Shown here: positions 12,071 to 19,052 of the stretch, in pieces
Position numbering within the stretch: the first letter of the stretch is position 1
How the letters are laid out: every line of letters begins with the position of its first letter
From: DATCVR01 sp036566745
GTDB taxonomy: Bacteria > Actinomycetota > Actinomycetes > Jiangellales > Jiangellaceae
Assembly: GCA_036566745.1 (NCBI GenBank)
Contig: DATCVR010000112.1
Span: 1-42,216 of the forward strand
Reading direction: 5' to 3'
Length of the DNA stretch: 42,216 nucleotides
Program-made: the position numbers and the translations under genes
Notes under the pieces: generated by a model
Databases searched by the model: none
Told to the model about the DNA's origin: nothing
What the model saw: the letters and a program-made list of their open reading frames with translations, nothing else

Positions 12071-13128
12071 CGGCGGCTATCCCGCCGGTCGACGAGTTGG
12101 CGTGTCGGCTGCGACTCGTCGGCCAGGGCGTCGGCGCGGCACCCGCCGCAGTTGGTAGCCGACTGGCCGGGGTGGGTCCGGCACTGCTCACCAGGCCGCA
12201 GCGCGGTCGGGGTCGGAGTGGAAACCAGGCCCGCGCCGTAGGTGCGTCGTTCACCACGGCCAGGACCGGCGGCCGCGGGCGTGGGCAGGGTCCTCGTGAG
12301 CTGAGCGACGTAACGGTCAATCCACGGAATCCCGGCAGCCCCGGCGGCCCGTGCGGCGGCCGCGGCGACCTGGACGGCGACCGCGTTGCCGAGGAGCTCC
12401 TCGGCAACCTCGCGGGCCTTGCGCTGAATGTGAGGCATCGCAGGGGTGGCGTGATTGGCGTTGTACGCCTCCACCCATGCGGCCTCGACGGTCGCGACCG
12501 GCGAAGCCGGGTCGTCGACCGGTCCGTTCGCGCGAGCGCCCCCCGTGAGAGAGAGAGAAGAAAAGACTTCTTCTTTGGGGGTCACTGGTGAGCACCCGGG
12601 GGAGTCACTGGTGAGCACGGGGGGGTGCTCACCAGTGAGCACCCCCCCTGTAGTCGTGGGAGAGGAAACGGCGGGGGTGACCTCCTGGGGAGCCTCCGCG
12701 GGGGAGGAGACCACAGGAGCGACCTCCCGAGGAGACTCCGGAGCGCTCCGCCGGGTGAACGTCTGCGCAGGGATCGCGGGGGAGGACCACTCGAGGACGT
12801 AGTCGTTGGTCTGCTGGGAGCCGTCGGCGTTGTACCGGTGCTCCACCGTGAGTAGGAGCGCGTCCTGGAGCTCGTCGACGGCGCGGCGAGCCTTCGCGCG
12901 GGACCATCCCAGGTCGTCGGCGATGGTGGCGTACGCCGGGCGGCGGCCGTTGGCGTTCTGGGTGCGGCGCCACAGATAGGCGTACAACCGCACCGCTGCA
13001 TCCGACAACGACGACTCGATGACCCCGGCCGGAACCATGCCGAACGGGCCGAGAGCGTTACGCATCCCGTCCGGCGTGTCGCTCGGGGGAGTGTTGCTTT
13101 GTCCGGGCAGCCTTGTACGCTTGCTCAT
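12067..13128 (-). CDS. Replication initiator-like winged-helix protein
   Basis: The 353-residue product has an N-terminal winged-helix segment (about 25-110: MVPAGVIESSLSDAAVRLYAYLWRRTQNANGRRPAYATIADDLGWSRAKARRAVDELQDALLLTVEHRYNADGSQQTNDYVLEW), like the DNA-binding part of phage and plasmid initiators. A low-complexity Pro/Ser/Thr linker (about 115-205) follows, then a helical C-terminal domain and a final Cys pair (NCGGC). The linker DNA carries 13-bp iterons and the most A/T-rich tract nearby, as in the lambda O gene, which contains its own origin. The ATG at 13128 follows GGAGG. A long hairpin lies in its leader. Confidence 0.7.
   Translation of the reverse strand: MSKRTRLPGQSNTPPSDTPDGMRNALGPFGMVPAGVIESSLSDAAVRLYAYLWRRTQNANGRRPAYATIADDLGWSRAKARRAVDELQDALLLTVEHRYNADGSQQTNDYVLEWSSPAIPAQTFTRRSAPESPREVAPVVSSPAEAPQEVTPAVSSPTTTGGVLTGEHPPVLTSDSPGCSPVTPKEEVFSSLSLTGGARANGPVDDPASPVATVEAAWVEAYNANHATPAMPHIQRKAREVAEELLGNAVAVQVAAAAARAAGAAGIPWIDRYVAQLTRTLPTPAAAGPGRGERRTYGAGLVSTPTPTALRPGEQCRTHPGQSATNCGGCRADALADESQPTRQLVDRRDSRR
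12545..12642. other. Candidate replication origin inside the initiator gene
   Basis: CACTGGTGAGCAC occurs at 12583-12595 and 12606-12618 (23 bp apart) and inverted at 12625-12637; the last extends to the 18-bp palindrome 12625-12642. Next to them, 12545-12576 is a purine tract (GAGAGAGAGAAGAAAAG) with an inverted AAGAA/TTCTT, the lowest-GC stretch nearby and a possible unwinding site. Two copies of the 13-mer are read in different codon frames (GTG CTC ACC AGT and TGC TCA CCA GTG), so the repeat is kept at the DNA level. A 10-of-13 match occurs at 12184-12193. Confidence 0.6.
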
Positions 13129-13336
13129 GTGGGCGACCTCCGCTGTCGCTCTGGGCCGGGTAGAGCGTCGCAAGCGCTCCCCGGCCCGGCCCATTTCTGG
13201 GCTCCGATTTGGGATCGTCACCAGTCGGCCGAGGCCCATTTCGGCGTTCCAGTGACGTCGTGCTGCCGATCAAGCTATCTGCCGCCACGCGCGTAGCGGG
13301 GGAGGCTGGGCGGGTCATAGCGGGGCGTGTCGTCAT
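13058..13336 (-). CDS. Doubtful ORF in the gap upstream of the initiator gene
   Basis: An ATG at 13336 overlaps the stop of the upstream gene (ATGA) and opens 92 codons that end 71 bases inside the initiator gene. The product is low-complexity, rich in Arg, Pro, Ser and Thr, with no hydrophobic core. In favour: the neighbouring genes use the same coupling, and the gap of about 200 bases is otherwise unusual here. Against: the long overlap, the composition, and the strong hairpin at 13153-13187 inside the frame. I list it as weak. Confidence 0.25.
   Translation of the reverse strand: MTTRPAMTRPASPATRVAADSLIGSTTSLERRNGPRPTGDDPKSEPRNGPGRGALATLYPAQSDSGGRPHEQAYKAARTKQHSPERHAGRDA
13153..13187 (-). 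promoter_or_regulatory. Hairpin in the leader of the initiator gene
   Basis: Stem GGGCCGGG (13153-13160) pairs with 13180-13187, and after a two-base bulge GAGCG (13163-13167) pairs with 13175-13179 around a seven-base loop. It ends about 18 bases above the GGAGG of the initiator gene. It could be an attenuator that limits initiator synthesis. The half-iteron TCACCAGT at 13218-13225 is close by. Confidence 0.5.
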
Positions 13337-13674
13337 CGCTTCCGCCTACGGTGCGCGTCGAGGCTGACGACATTGGCAGGCAGCGACACCGGCGCGGCCG
13401 GGGGAGTGCGCACACGATCGGCCTTCGGGCACGTCGCGAAATGCGGCACCAGCAGCGTCTCCCACGCATCCGCCGCCGGATAGTCCTTCGACAGCACGCG
13501 CGCCCGCAGGGTCCCCGCACCGTCGCGGTGAACGGCCGTGTTACCGGTGGCGTCCGCGGCCGGGTCCAACGGCATCCGACGCCCGCGCGTCGTGAGCGCC
13601 CACAGAACGGGCCGGCCGCACAGCGCACAGCGCTGCACGAACCGGCCCCATCCCGCAGGGAGCTTGCTGCTCAC
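13333..13674 (-). CDS. Hypothetical protein with N-terminal zinc knuckle
   Basis: The 113-residue product has RCALCGRPVLWALTTRGRRMPLDP near residues 15-38 and HFATCPKAD near 78-86, giving a CxxC...HxxxC metal site typical of small actinophage proteins, then a basic tail (LDAHRRRKR). The GTG at 13674 overlaps the TGA of the upstream gene. It lies in the replication operon between the 260-residue gene and the initiator. No enzymatic role can be read. Confidence 0.65.
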   Translation of the reverse strand: MSSKLPAGWGRFVQRCALCGRPVLWALTTRGRRMPLDPAADATGNTAVHRDGAGTLRARVLSKDYPAADAWETLLVPHFATCPKADRVRTPPAAPVSLPANVVSLDAHRRRKR

Positions 13675-14453
13675 CGCCGACGTCCCGCCTTGAACGCCTC
13701 CCGCGTCACCCGGAGGTCACCAGTTGCCACGACGTTCGACCCGACAGACCGCTCGACGGCCGCCGCCAGCTCGTCCTCCGCGCGCTGCATCAGGGACGCG
13801 GCGAACTTCCCAATGTCGGTCTTACGCCACGTGATCTTCCCGTACCGGTCGACCTCGAGGAACCCGGCCGTGGCGCCCGCCTCGAACGCCTCAACGATCG
13901 CAGCCCCGACGTCGCCGGAGGCGGACTCCAGGAACGCGTCAGGGTCGACACCTCGGGCGAGGACCCCAGCGACGACCGGGGCCAGCTGGTCGGGCTTCGT
14001 CCACGTCGTCGACTTCGACACAGGCGCCACGACGATCTCGGTGTCACCGTCAGGGACGGCGACCCGGTCGGCACCAGTGGACAGCGCCTCGTCGGTGATG
14101 AACTCGCGGGCGGACTTCGCGGCCGCAGCGAACTCGCCCGCGATGCGGTCGAGCACCTCCGCACCGTGGGCGAGGTCCCGAACCAGCGGGGCGACCTCCC
14201 CGACGGTGTATACGGCGGAGGTGTCTCCGTCGCGGACGGCCTGCCGCTCGCCACGCACGGCCTTCACATGGCCACCGATGGCGTCTGTGAGCCGGTTCCC
14301 GAGCCCGCGGGTGGCGGCGTCGAGGGCATCGATGTCTAGCGGCCCACCGAGGAGGTCGAGCGGGGCCGGCAGGCGTGCCGCCTCGTCCTGCTCGGCTTCC
14401 TCGGGTGTGCTCGGGCCGGTGTCGTCGGTCTCGGCGTAGTAGTCAGAGTGCAT
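13671..14453 (-). CDS. Hypothetical conserved-looking phage protein
   Basis: The 260-residue product has an acidic N-terminal 30 residues, a helical region (about 35-120: LDIDALDAATRGLGNRLTDAIGGHVKAVRGERQAV, VAPLVRDLAHGAEVLDRIAGEFAAAAKSAREFITDEAL) and a beta-containing C-terminal part ending in a basic helix. I do not recognise it. The position upstream of an initiator and downstream of the recombination genes suggests a DNA-metabolism accessory. The ATG at 14453 follows GGAGGA; the upstream in-frame region only translates the leader. It heads the replication operon under the promoter at 14536-14587. Confidence 0.6.
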   Translation of the reverse strand: MHSDYYAETDDTGPSTPEEAEQDEAARLPAPLDLLGGPLDIDALDAATRGLGNRLTDAIGGHVKAVRGERQAVRDGDTSAVYTVGEVAPLVRDLAHGAEVLDRIAGEFAAAAKSAREFITDEALSTGADRVAVPDGDTEIVVAPVSKSTTWTKPDQLAPVVAGVLARGVDPDAFLESASGDVGAAIVEAFEAGATAGFLEVDRYGKITWRKTDIGKFAASLMQRAEDELAAAVERSVGSNVVATGDLRVTREAFKAGRRR

Positions 14454-14499
14454 GAGAGGGGTCCTCCGGAGGATCGTGGTCGCGGATGGCGGGAGTGGG

Positions 14500-14532
14500 G
14501 GAGGGGGCTCCGCAGGTTCCGGAGCCCCCTCC
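14500..14532 (-). promoter_or_regulatory. Leader hairpin of the replication operon
   Basis: GGAGGGGGCTCC (14500-14511) pairs perfectly with 14521-14532 over a nine-base loop. It begins about 17 bases after the predicted transcription start of CTAG promoter 4 and 47 bases before the ATG, so it lies wholly inside the 5' leader. This is the position of an attenuator; no leader peptide is evident. Confidence 0.5.
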
Positions 14533-14535
14533 GGT

Positions 14536-14587
14536 GGGTTGTGCTGACACCCAGACACTACCAAACGCCTAGGCGTTTGTATAGGCG
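14536..14587 (-). promoter_or_regulatory. CTAG-box promoter 4 (replication operon)
   Basis: Minus strand: -35 TATACA (14578-14583; the only copy where CTAG here is replaced by TATA), 17 bp, -10 TAGTGT (14555-14560). Boxes are at 14566-14587, and the leader segment at 14536-14549. It drives 14453 through the initiator and beyond. Confidence 0.75.
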
Positions 14588-14630
14588 CACGAGAGGACTC
14601 CACACACGTCGACGTGCCCCATCGACACCT

Positions 14631-14663
14631 TTACTGCTGGGCATGCGAGATGCGTAGCGTCAT
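14631..14663 (-). pseudogene. Truncated second copy of the XF1762-family gene start
   Basis: The ATG at 14663 overlaps the stop of the XF1762-like gene and repeats its first five codons exactly (MTLRI), then diverges and stops after ten codons. The ribosome site, start and these codons lie in a 27-bp perfect repeat of the gene's own beginning (14649-14675 and 15095-15121). It looks like the remnant of a tandem duplicate or of a deletion joint. Confidence 0.55.
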
Positions 14664-14675
14664 GCGGTCACCTCC
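14649..14675. repeat. 27-bp direct repeat, downstream copy
   Basis: Identical to 15095-15121. It includes GGAGGTGACCGC and the ATG with the first codons, and it precisely brackets the XF1762-like gene, one copy at each end. Confidence 0.85.
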
Positions 14676-15109
14676 CACAGGTACCGAGGTACGCCGTCCA
14701 TGCCGTGGTCCTCACGTGGCCGGCTGGGGACGTTCCACCCAGCGCGGGCGGGTCGCTCTGCGACCACATGCCAGCCGGCGGCGCGGAGCGACGCGCCGCC
14801 CTCCCCGGCCTGGGTGTACGTGATCAGACGGCGGTAGCCGAGCGCCTTCGCAGCCCGCCAAGCGGCGCCGTAGAGCATGCTGTTGGCGTGTTCGGTGCCG
14901 TCAGTGCAACTGCGCGTAACCTCGACGGTCTGGCCGTCGTCAAAGTGCCTGGCGACCGGCCTGCCCACGATGGCCACGCCGACGAGCGTCTGGCCGCGAG
15001 CGACGCCGACGCTGAATTTGTGGCTCACCGGGGGCTGGTGGTGGCGGTGCCACACGCGGACGAACTCGGCGGCGTCAGCGAAGCTCACCGGCACGATGCG
15101 TAGCGTCAT
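14660..15109 (-). CDS. XF1762-family protein (GNAT-like fold)
   Basis: The 149-residue product (MTLRIVPVSFADAAEFVRVWHRHHQPPVSHKFSVGVARGQTLVGVAIVGRPVARHF, TRSCTDGTEHANSMLYGAAWRAAKALGYRRLITYT, GGASLRAAGWHVVAE) has the hallmarks of the phage/plasmid XF1762 family, thought to adopt an acetyltransferase-like fold; the substrate is unknown to me. The HRHHxP motif and the GW near the C-terminus are characteristic. GGAGGTGACCGC precedes the ATG at 15109. A 14-codon frame (GTG at 15150, ending LEVTA in the same overlap) precedes it, mirroring this protein's own end (LWEVTA), which supports a duplication or module-swap history. Confidence 0.75.
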   Translation of the reverse strand: MTLRIVPVSFADAAEFVRVWHRHHQPPVSHKFSVGVARGQTLVGVAIVGRPVARHFDDGQTVEVTRSCTDGTEHANSMLYGAAWRAAKALGYRRLITYTQAGEGGASLRAAGWHVVAERPARAGWNVPSRPREDHGMDGVPRYLWEVTA

Positions 15110-15121
15110 GCGGTCACCTCC
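15095..15121. repeat. 27-bp direct repeat, upstream copy
   Basis: Perfect copy of 14649-14675, 446 bp away, covering the ribosome site and first codons of the XF1762-like gene. It is long enough to support homologous exchange. Confidence 0.85.
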
Positions 15122-15146
15122 AGCCGCACCAGCTCGTTGGAGGCCC

Positions 15147-15371
15147 TCACGACGCCTCGTCATCCCACAGGAGGCGCGTGGCGCCCCCGTGCCCGTGAAT
15201 GGCCACAACATCAGCGACCGACGCGGCCACGGTTGTGGTCGCGGTGGCCGTGTTCCACCGGTAGACCACGGTGCCGTCAGGGAACTCGACCCCATGGGCG
15301 ACAGTGCCGGTGCCGGACACCCCCGACACATCGACATCGCGGACGAGGGTGAACGTTCGGCTGACGCTCAT
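15147..15371 (-). CDS. Small beta-rich actinophage protein
   Basis: The 74-residue product (MSVSRTFTLVRDVDVSGVSGTGTVAHGVEFPDGTVVYRWNTATATTTVAASVADVVAIHGHGGATRLLWDD) has the SGTGxVAxGVEFxDGTVVxRW core found in a small protein family of actinobacterial phages, from general familiarity rather than a search. It is expected to be a compact beta barrel; function unknown. It overlaps the methyltransferase stop by ATGA and is co-transcribed with it. Confidence 0.65.
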   Translation of the reverse strand: MSVSRTFTLVRDVDVSGVSGTGTVAHGVEFPDGTVVYRWNTATATTTVAASVADVVAIHGHGGATRLLWDDEAS

Positions 15372-16957
15372 GCCGCCACCTGCTCCCCGGTCAGCGCCTC
15401 ACTGACGGCGGCCATGAGGTCGCGCGCAGCGGGTGGGGTGACTGCGTTGCCGGCCATGCGCACGCGCTCGCGACGGGTGCCCTCCCAGGCGTAGTCGCTG
15501 GGGAAGGCCATCCCGGCGGCGACCTCGTAGGGCTCGAGCATGCGGAACTCGCAGTCGTCGACCTGCGCCTCGGCGACGGCCATGTCGCCTGCGGTGAGGA
15601 GAGACTGGTGGCCCGTTGTGGTGAGCGTCCGCAGCTCCTCGGCGGCCGGCGTGACCATCTGCCCCGCGTCGCCCCGGGGCGTGTTGTTCCGCATGACGAG
15701 CGCGTACGCCTCGCGGGTGGTGAGGGTCCGTAGCGCCTCATCGGAGCTGCGGACGTCCTCGTTCCACGAGCCGCCAGCCGGGGTGATCAGCGCGTGGTGG
15801 TTGCCGTTGGCCGTCACGGTGGAGAGCGGGCGTTCGGTGGATCGGGCGTCCGACCCGCCGCCGCGCAGCTCGGCAATGAAGGGCATCGCCAAGGCGGTTT
15901 CGGCGCGGGTGGTCATCGTCCGCAGCGGGTCATCCGCCGACCGGGCTTCCTTCCCGTCACGTCCCTCGACCGGCACGAGCAGCGCCTTCGACGGCGTGGT
16001 GTGCAGGGTGCGCAACACCTCCTCGATCGGCCACGTCCGCACGCCTGGCCGACGCTCGAACGTGTTCCCTGCGACCTCGGCCACGAACGGCCGCCAGTAC
16101 CGGGCGATCCCCGCGGCGATACGGGCCCGCGTCTTGTCCGCCAGCGGCTTGTCACGGTCTCCGATGCGCTGGCCGCGCAGGGTGAAGTCGATCGCGGTGT
16201 ACGCCGGGAGCCAGCCGGGCTCGACCTGGGTACCGCAGGCGCCGTGGACGTAGACGTACTGGGCGCGGTACCGGCCGACGCTGCGGCCGGGCTTGAACGC
16301 CTGCCGCGACTCGACGACCTCGTCACACCGTGGGCACCATGCGCGCGGGCGCATCATCCGGTCGACGTCCGGTTCGCGCTCGCCCTTGCGCCAGCACACG
16401 ACATAGAGCCGGTCCCGGGACTGCGGCGCCGGCGCGCCGAGCGCCTGGGCGTGCATGGAGTTGAGGCTGATGACCTTGAACAGGTAGCCGAGCTTGACCA
16501 GCTCCTCGCGCCAGACCTTCCACGCGAGCCGGTACTTCGGCTGGGTGGCGATGTCGACGACGTTCTCGACGACGATGGCGCGGTACTGGTGGTGTTCGGC
16601 GAACCGGAGCACGTCGAACATGAGCAGCCGAGAGCGAGTGGCCGCGTCGTCGGACAGCGGGTCCTCGAACAAGCCCTCCTCGATCGCCGGGCGCGCCTTC
16701 CCGCCGCCGGCCTGTGACCACTTCGTGCATTCCGGCGAGGCCCACAGCACGTCAGTGCGGGGGAAGTAGCTGGGCTCCTCCATGTGCAGGTCGACGTGCG
16801 CGTGATCAGTCGTCGGGTGGTTCGCGTTGTGGACGTCGACCGCAAGTTGCCAGTGATTGGCCGCGATGCGGATTGAGACACCGGGGACGCCGATCATCCC
16901 GGTGGACGACCCACCCGCGCCGGCGAATAGGTCGGTCACGGTCAGGTTGGCACTCAT
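15368..16957 (-). CDS. DNA (cytosine-5) methyltransferase
   Basis: The 529-residue product shows C5-methyltransferase motifs: I (DLFAGAGGSSTG, from about residue 9), IV with the catalytic cysteine as ASPECTKWSQ, VI (VVENVVD), VIII (QSRDRLYVV) and X (RMAGNAVTPPAA). It transfers methyl from SAM to cytosine, probably to protect phage DNA from host restriction. No partner nuclease is present, so it is an orphan. A four-Cys insert (WCPRCDEVV...GACG) and four to five copies of a 'PLRTxTTxxxxALx' repeat lie in the target-recognition region. The ATG at 16957 follows GGAGGC, under CTAG promoter 5. Confidence 0.93.
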   Translation of the reverse strand: MSANLTVTDLFAGAGGSSTGMIGVPGVSIRIAANHWQLAVDVHNANHPTTDHAHVDLHMEEPSYFPRTDVLWASPECTKWSQAGGGKARPAIEEGLFEDPLSDDAATRSRLLMFDVLRFAEHHQYRAIVVENVVDIATQPKYRLAWKVWREELVKLGYLFKVISLNSMHAQALGAPAPQSRDRLYVVCWRKGEREPDVDRMMRPRAWCPRCDEVVESRQAFKPGRSVGRYRAQYVYVHGACGTQVEPGWLPAYTAIDFTLRGQRIGDRDKPLADKTRARIAAGIARYWRPFVAEVAGNTFERRPGVRTWPIEEVLRTLHTTPSKALLVPVEGRDGKEARSADDPLRTMTTRAETALAMPFIAELRGGGSDARSTERPLSTVTANGNHHALITPAGGSWNEDVRSSDEALRTLTTREAYALVMRNNTPRGDAGQMVTPAAEELRTLTTTGHQSLLTAGDMAVAEAQVDDCEFRMLEPYEVAAGMAFPSDYAWEGTRRERVRMAGNAVTPPAARDLMAAVSEALTGEQVAA

Positions 16958-16975
16958 GCGTTGCCTCCAGTGGGC

Positions 16976-17028
16976 GGGTTGTGCTGACGCCTGAAACACT
17001 ACGCCCCGCCTAGACGTTTGTCTAGACG
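16976..17028 (-). promoter_or_regulatory. CTAG-box promoter 5 (methyltransferase)
   Basis: Minus strand: -35 TAGACA (17019-17024), 17 bp, -10 TAGTGT (16996-17001). Boxes are at 17007-17028, here with TCTAGACG in the second box. The leader segment is at 16976-16989 (CGTCAGCACAACCC on the minus strand). Confidence 0.75.
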
Positions 17029-17060
17029 GGGCGTACGTGTTGGTGCTGGTTATGCGGCAG

Positions 17061-17384
17061 TTAGGCGGCCCGTGGGTCGGTGCGCTCCGGTGGCCAAACC
17101 TCGGTGGTGGCGTGGTGGCGGCACATGCCCCACAGACGCCAGCACCACGAACACACAGGCCCGAGCCCCGGATCGACCTCGGCCACAAACACCGGCCGCG
17201 CGTCGCTGCCGCCTACGGCCTCAACGTGGAACGCCATCCAGTCGGCGAACTTCTCGGCAAGGTTGATGTCGGCGCCGATGGAATCGAGCCAGGCACGGGT
17301 CTGGGCGACCCATTCCCGCGACGCCTGGGTACCGTCGAACGCGTACCCGGGCCGGTCGTCGGGTGGTAGGCCTTCGGCGGTCAT
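17061..17384 (-). CDS. Hypothetical protein with Cys/His cluster
   Basis: The 107-residue product has a helical middle (ASREWVAQTRAWLDSIGADINLAEKFADWMAFHVEAVGG) and VCSWCWRLWGMCRHH near residues 76-91, a possible CxxC...CxHH zinc site. The ATG at 17384 overlaps the previous stop (ATGA). It is the last gene of the operon under CTAG promoter 6 and shares a pattern seen in several genes here: a small helical domain plus a metal knuckle. No family assigned. Confidence 0.6.
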   Translation of the reverse strand: MTAEGLPPDDRPGYAFDGTQASREWVAQTRAWLDSIGADINLAEKFADWMAFHVEAVGGSDARPVFVAEVDPGLGPVCSWCWRLWGMCRHHATTEVWPPERTDPRAA

Positions 17385-17803
17385 GTCGCCTCCCCATCGA
17401 GTAGGTCGCGAATGGCGGAGACGACGGCGCTAGGGGCTTGGTACGCATTGGCCATACCGCGGGCCGTACTCAGCATGCCGCGCAGCCGCTCGACCTCGGC
17501 CAGCAGCGCGGGCACGTCCTCGCGGGCGTGGACGATGAACTCGGCGTCGGTGCCATCGATGGCCAGAGCCGTGCCTAGCAACACGCCAGGCTCGTCCCAG
17601 TCGTCGGGATCATGCGTGGTGCCGAAGTAGACGCCGCCACTCGGCGCGGTTCCACCCACTACCCACGGCCCGTCCGTCGCGCCCTCGGCCCGCGCCCGGA
17701 TCGCGTCGAGGTCCAGGCCGGACTCCGGCTCCTCGCCACACCATGGCTGGTGCTGGCCTTCGGGACCGCGGTCGCAGTTGCACCGCTCGTCACGGGCGCT
17801 CAC
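17381..17803 (-). CDS. Ea22-like small phage protein
   Basis: The 140-residue product has the layout common in phage early proteins annotated Ead/Ea22-like: LDLDAIRARAEGATDGPWVV (about 30-49), a short beta region, then TDAEFIVHAREDVPALLAEVERLRGML (about 84-110). A CNCD..H..WC cluster sits at the N-terminus. The molecular role of these proteins is not established. The GTG at 17803 overlaps the TGA of the Rad52-like gene (GTGA). Confidence 0.65.
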   Translation of the reverse strand: MSARDERCNCDRGPEGQHQPWCGEEPESGLDLDAIRARAEGATDGPWVVGGTAPSGGVYFGTTHDPDDWDEPGVLLGTALAIDGTDAEFIVHAREDVPALLAEVERLRGMLSTARGMANAYQAPSAVVSAIRDLLDGEAT

Positions 17804-18639
17804 TCCGACGCACCACCCTCGGGGGTCGTGACATCGGCGTCGGCGCGCGCTGCCGCGTGACCCACGGCCCGGCTGCCCAACATCTGGAGATAGCCTCCGA
17901 GCGGCCCGGCCTTGTCGCCGACCTTGACCGTGACGCCGAGCACCCGGGCTTCCCGGGCTTCGGTGTTGATCGCCGCGAGGGTGTCGACGGCGTTGCTGTC
18001 CTCCAGGTCGACGGTGCTGGCGGTGTCGGCGAACGCCTGCGCCGTCGCCAGCGCTTCGGCCTCCGCCGCGTCACGGCGGGCCTGCTCCGCAGCTTCACGC
18101 TCGGCGGCCTGGGTGTCCTCGTGCAGCTGGCCCTTGTGCCACAGCTCCAGCCCCACACCGAACCGCATGGCGGCGTTCCGGAGAGCGTCTCCGATGATCT
18201 CCTTCACCGCGTTGTGGCCGCCCTTGCCCTGGGCGTCGCCGTACCCGAGGCGGGTCACGCCGGCGACGGTGAGTTCGATCCACATGCCGCCGTCCATGCG
18301 GGGGAGGACCGCGAGGAGAGCCGGGTCGGTGACGGGCCGCCACGACCACAGCGGGTCGACCTCGAGGAGGCGCTCGGTGATGGCGGCGTGACCCGCGTAG
18401 TCGAGGTGCTGCGAGCAGGGGACGTGGTATCCGCCGCACTCGTTGCAGCTGCGCTTATCGCCATTCTTGGGGACGTTCACGGGCTTTTTGCTGATGAGGC
18501 GGGCCGGCATTGGCGTCCGCAGCGCCTTGAGCGCGGCGGCCTGACCCTGGGGGACCGCGATAGCGGCTTCGTCTGCGAGCGCCTCGCCGACAGCGGTGTT
18601 CACGTCGACCGGGGCAGTATCGGTGGTGTTTTCGGGCAT
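17800..18639 (-). CDS. Rad52-like single-strand annealing protein
   Basis: In the 279-residue product, residues about 75-170 match the core of Rad52-superfamily phage annealing proteins: LDYAGHAAITERLLEVDPLWSWRPV, GGMWIELTVAGVTRLGYGDAQGKGGHNAVKEIIGDALRNAAMRFGVGLELW. The '(K/A)xxxGDALRNAAMRFGVGLxLW' stretch is the family signature. Such proteins form rings on single-stranded DNA and drive annealing-based recombination, working with SSB and a nuclease (here 3730 and 5305). An N-terminal Cys cluster (CNECGGYHVPC) may bind zinc. The C-terminal 100 residues are a helical linker and tail. The ATG at 18639 has a somewhat distant AAGGA. Confidence 0.8.
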   Translation of the reverse strand: MPENTTDTAPVDVNTAVGEALADEAAIAVPQGQAAALKALRTPMPARLISKKPVNVPKNGDKRSCNECGGYHVPCSQHLDYAGHAAITERLLEVDPLWSWRPVTDPALLAVLPRMDGGMWIELTVAGVTRLGYGDAQGKGGHNAVKEIIGDALRNAAMRFGVGLELWHKGQLHEDTQAAEREAAEQARRDAAEAEALATAQAFADTASTVDLEDSNAVDTLAAINTEAREARVLGVTVKVGDKAGPLGGYLQMLGSRAVGHAAARADADVTTPEGGASE

Positions 18640-18710
18640 GACAACGGGGTCCTTCCGTGCGGCTGGGAGGCCAAGGGGTGGTGGTGCGAGAGGGGGAGCG
18701 GGGTGGCGGG

Positions 18711-18920
18711 TTAGGCCTTCTTGGCGCGCTGCTTCCGCTCGCTGTCGGCGACGTACTTGATCAGGAACGCGGTGATCGCCTCGGACAGGTACTCGCCGTT
18801 CTCGTGGGCGGCGGCCTTCGCCGCGTCCCACACTTCGTCAGTAACGCGGATGCCGCGGTTCTTAGCTATGGGCCGATTCGGCACTGGTGTAGCCATGGCG
18901 GGCCTCGTGATCGTCGTCAT
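18711..18920 (-). CDS. Small ribbon-helix-helix-like DNA-binding protein
   Basis: In the 69-residue product, RGIRVTDEVWDAAKAAAHENGEYLSEAITAFLIKYV (about residues 22-57) gives the strand-helix-helix pattern of CopG/Arc-like repressors. A basic tail follows (ERKQRAKKA). The ATG at 18920 follows GGAGGA. As the first gene under CTAG promoter 6 it is placed to be an autoregulator and, being small and early, is a candidate ligand for the CTAG boxes (inference only). Confidence 0.7.
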   Translation of the reverse strand: MTTITRPAMATPVPNRPIAKNRGIRVTDEVWDAAKAAAHENGEYLSEAITAFLIKYVADSERKQRAKKA

Positions 18921-18951
18921 GTTCGGGGTCCTCCTCCCGTAAGTCGTGGGC

Positions 18952-19006
18952 GTGGGTTGTGCTGACGAGGACAACACTATCGAACGTCTAGACGTGTGTC
19001 TAGGCG
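18952..19006 (-). promoter_or_regulatory. CTAG-box promoter 6 (Rad52-like operon)
   Basis: Minus strand: -35 TAGACA (18997-19002), 17 bp, -10 TAGTGT (18974-18979). Boxes are at 18985-19006 (first box CGTCTAGACG), and the leader segment CGTCAGCACAACCC is at 18953-18966. It drives 18920, 18639, 17803 and 17384. Confidence 0.75.
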
Positions 19007-19052
19007 TCGGCGTGTCCGGTCAGCGACCAACCCCCACGGACCCCGCAGAGAG

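Noticed and set aside
3602..19004. Short upstream extensions encoding 'SAQP' before several early genes as true N-termini
   Set aside because: The extensions begin at or before the predicted transcription start, and each gene has its own start with a strong ribosome site downstream.
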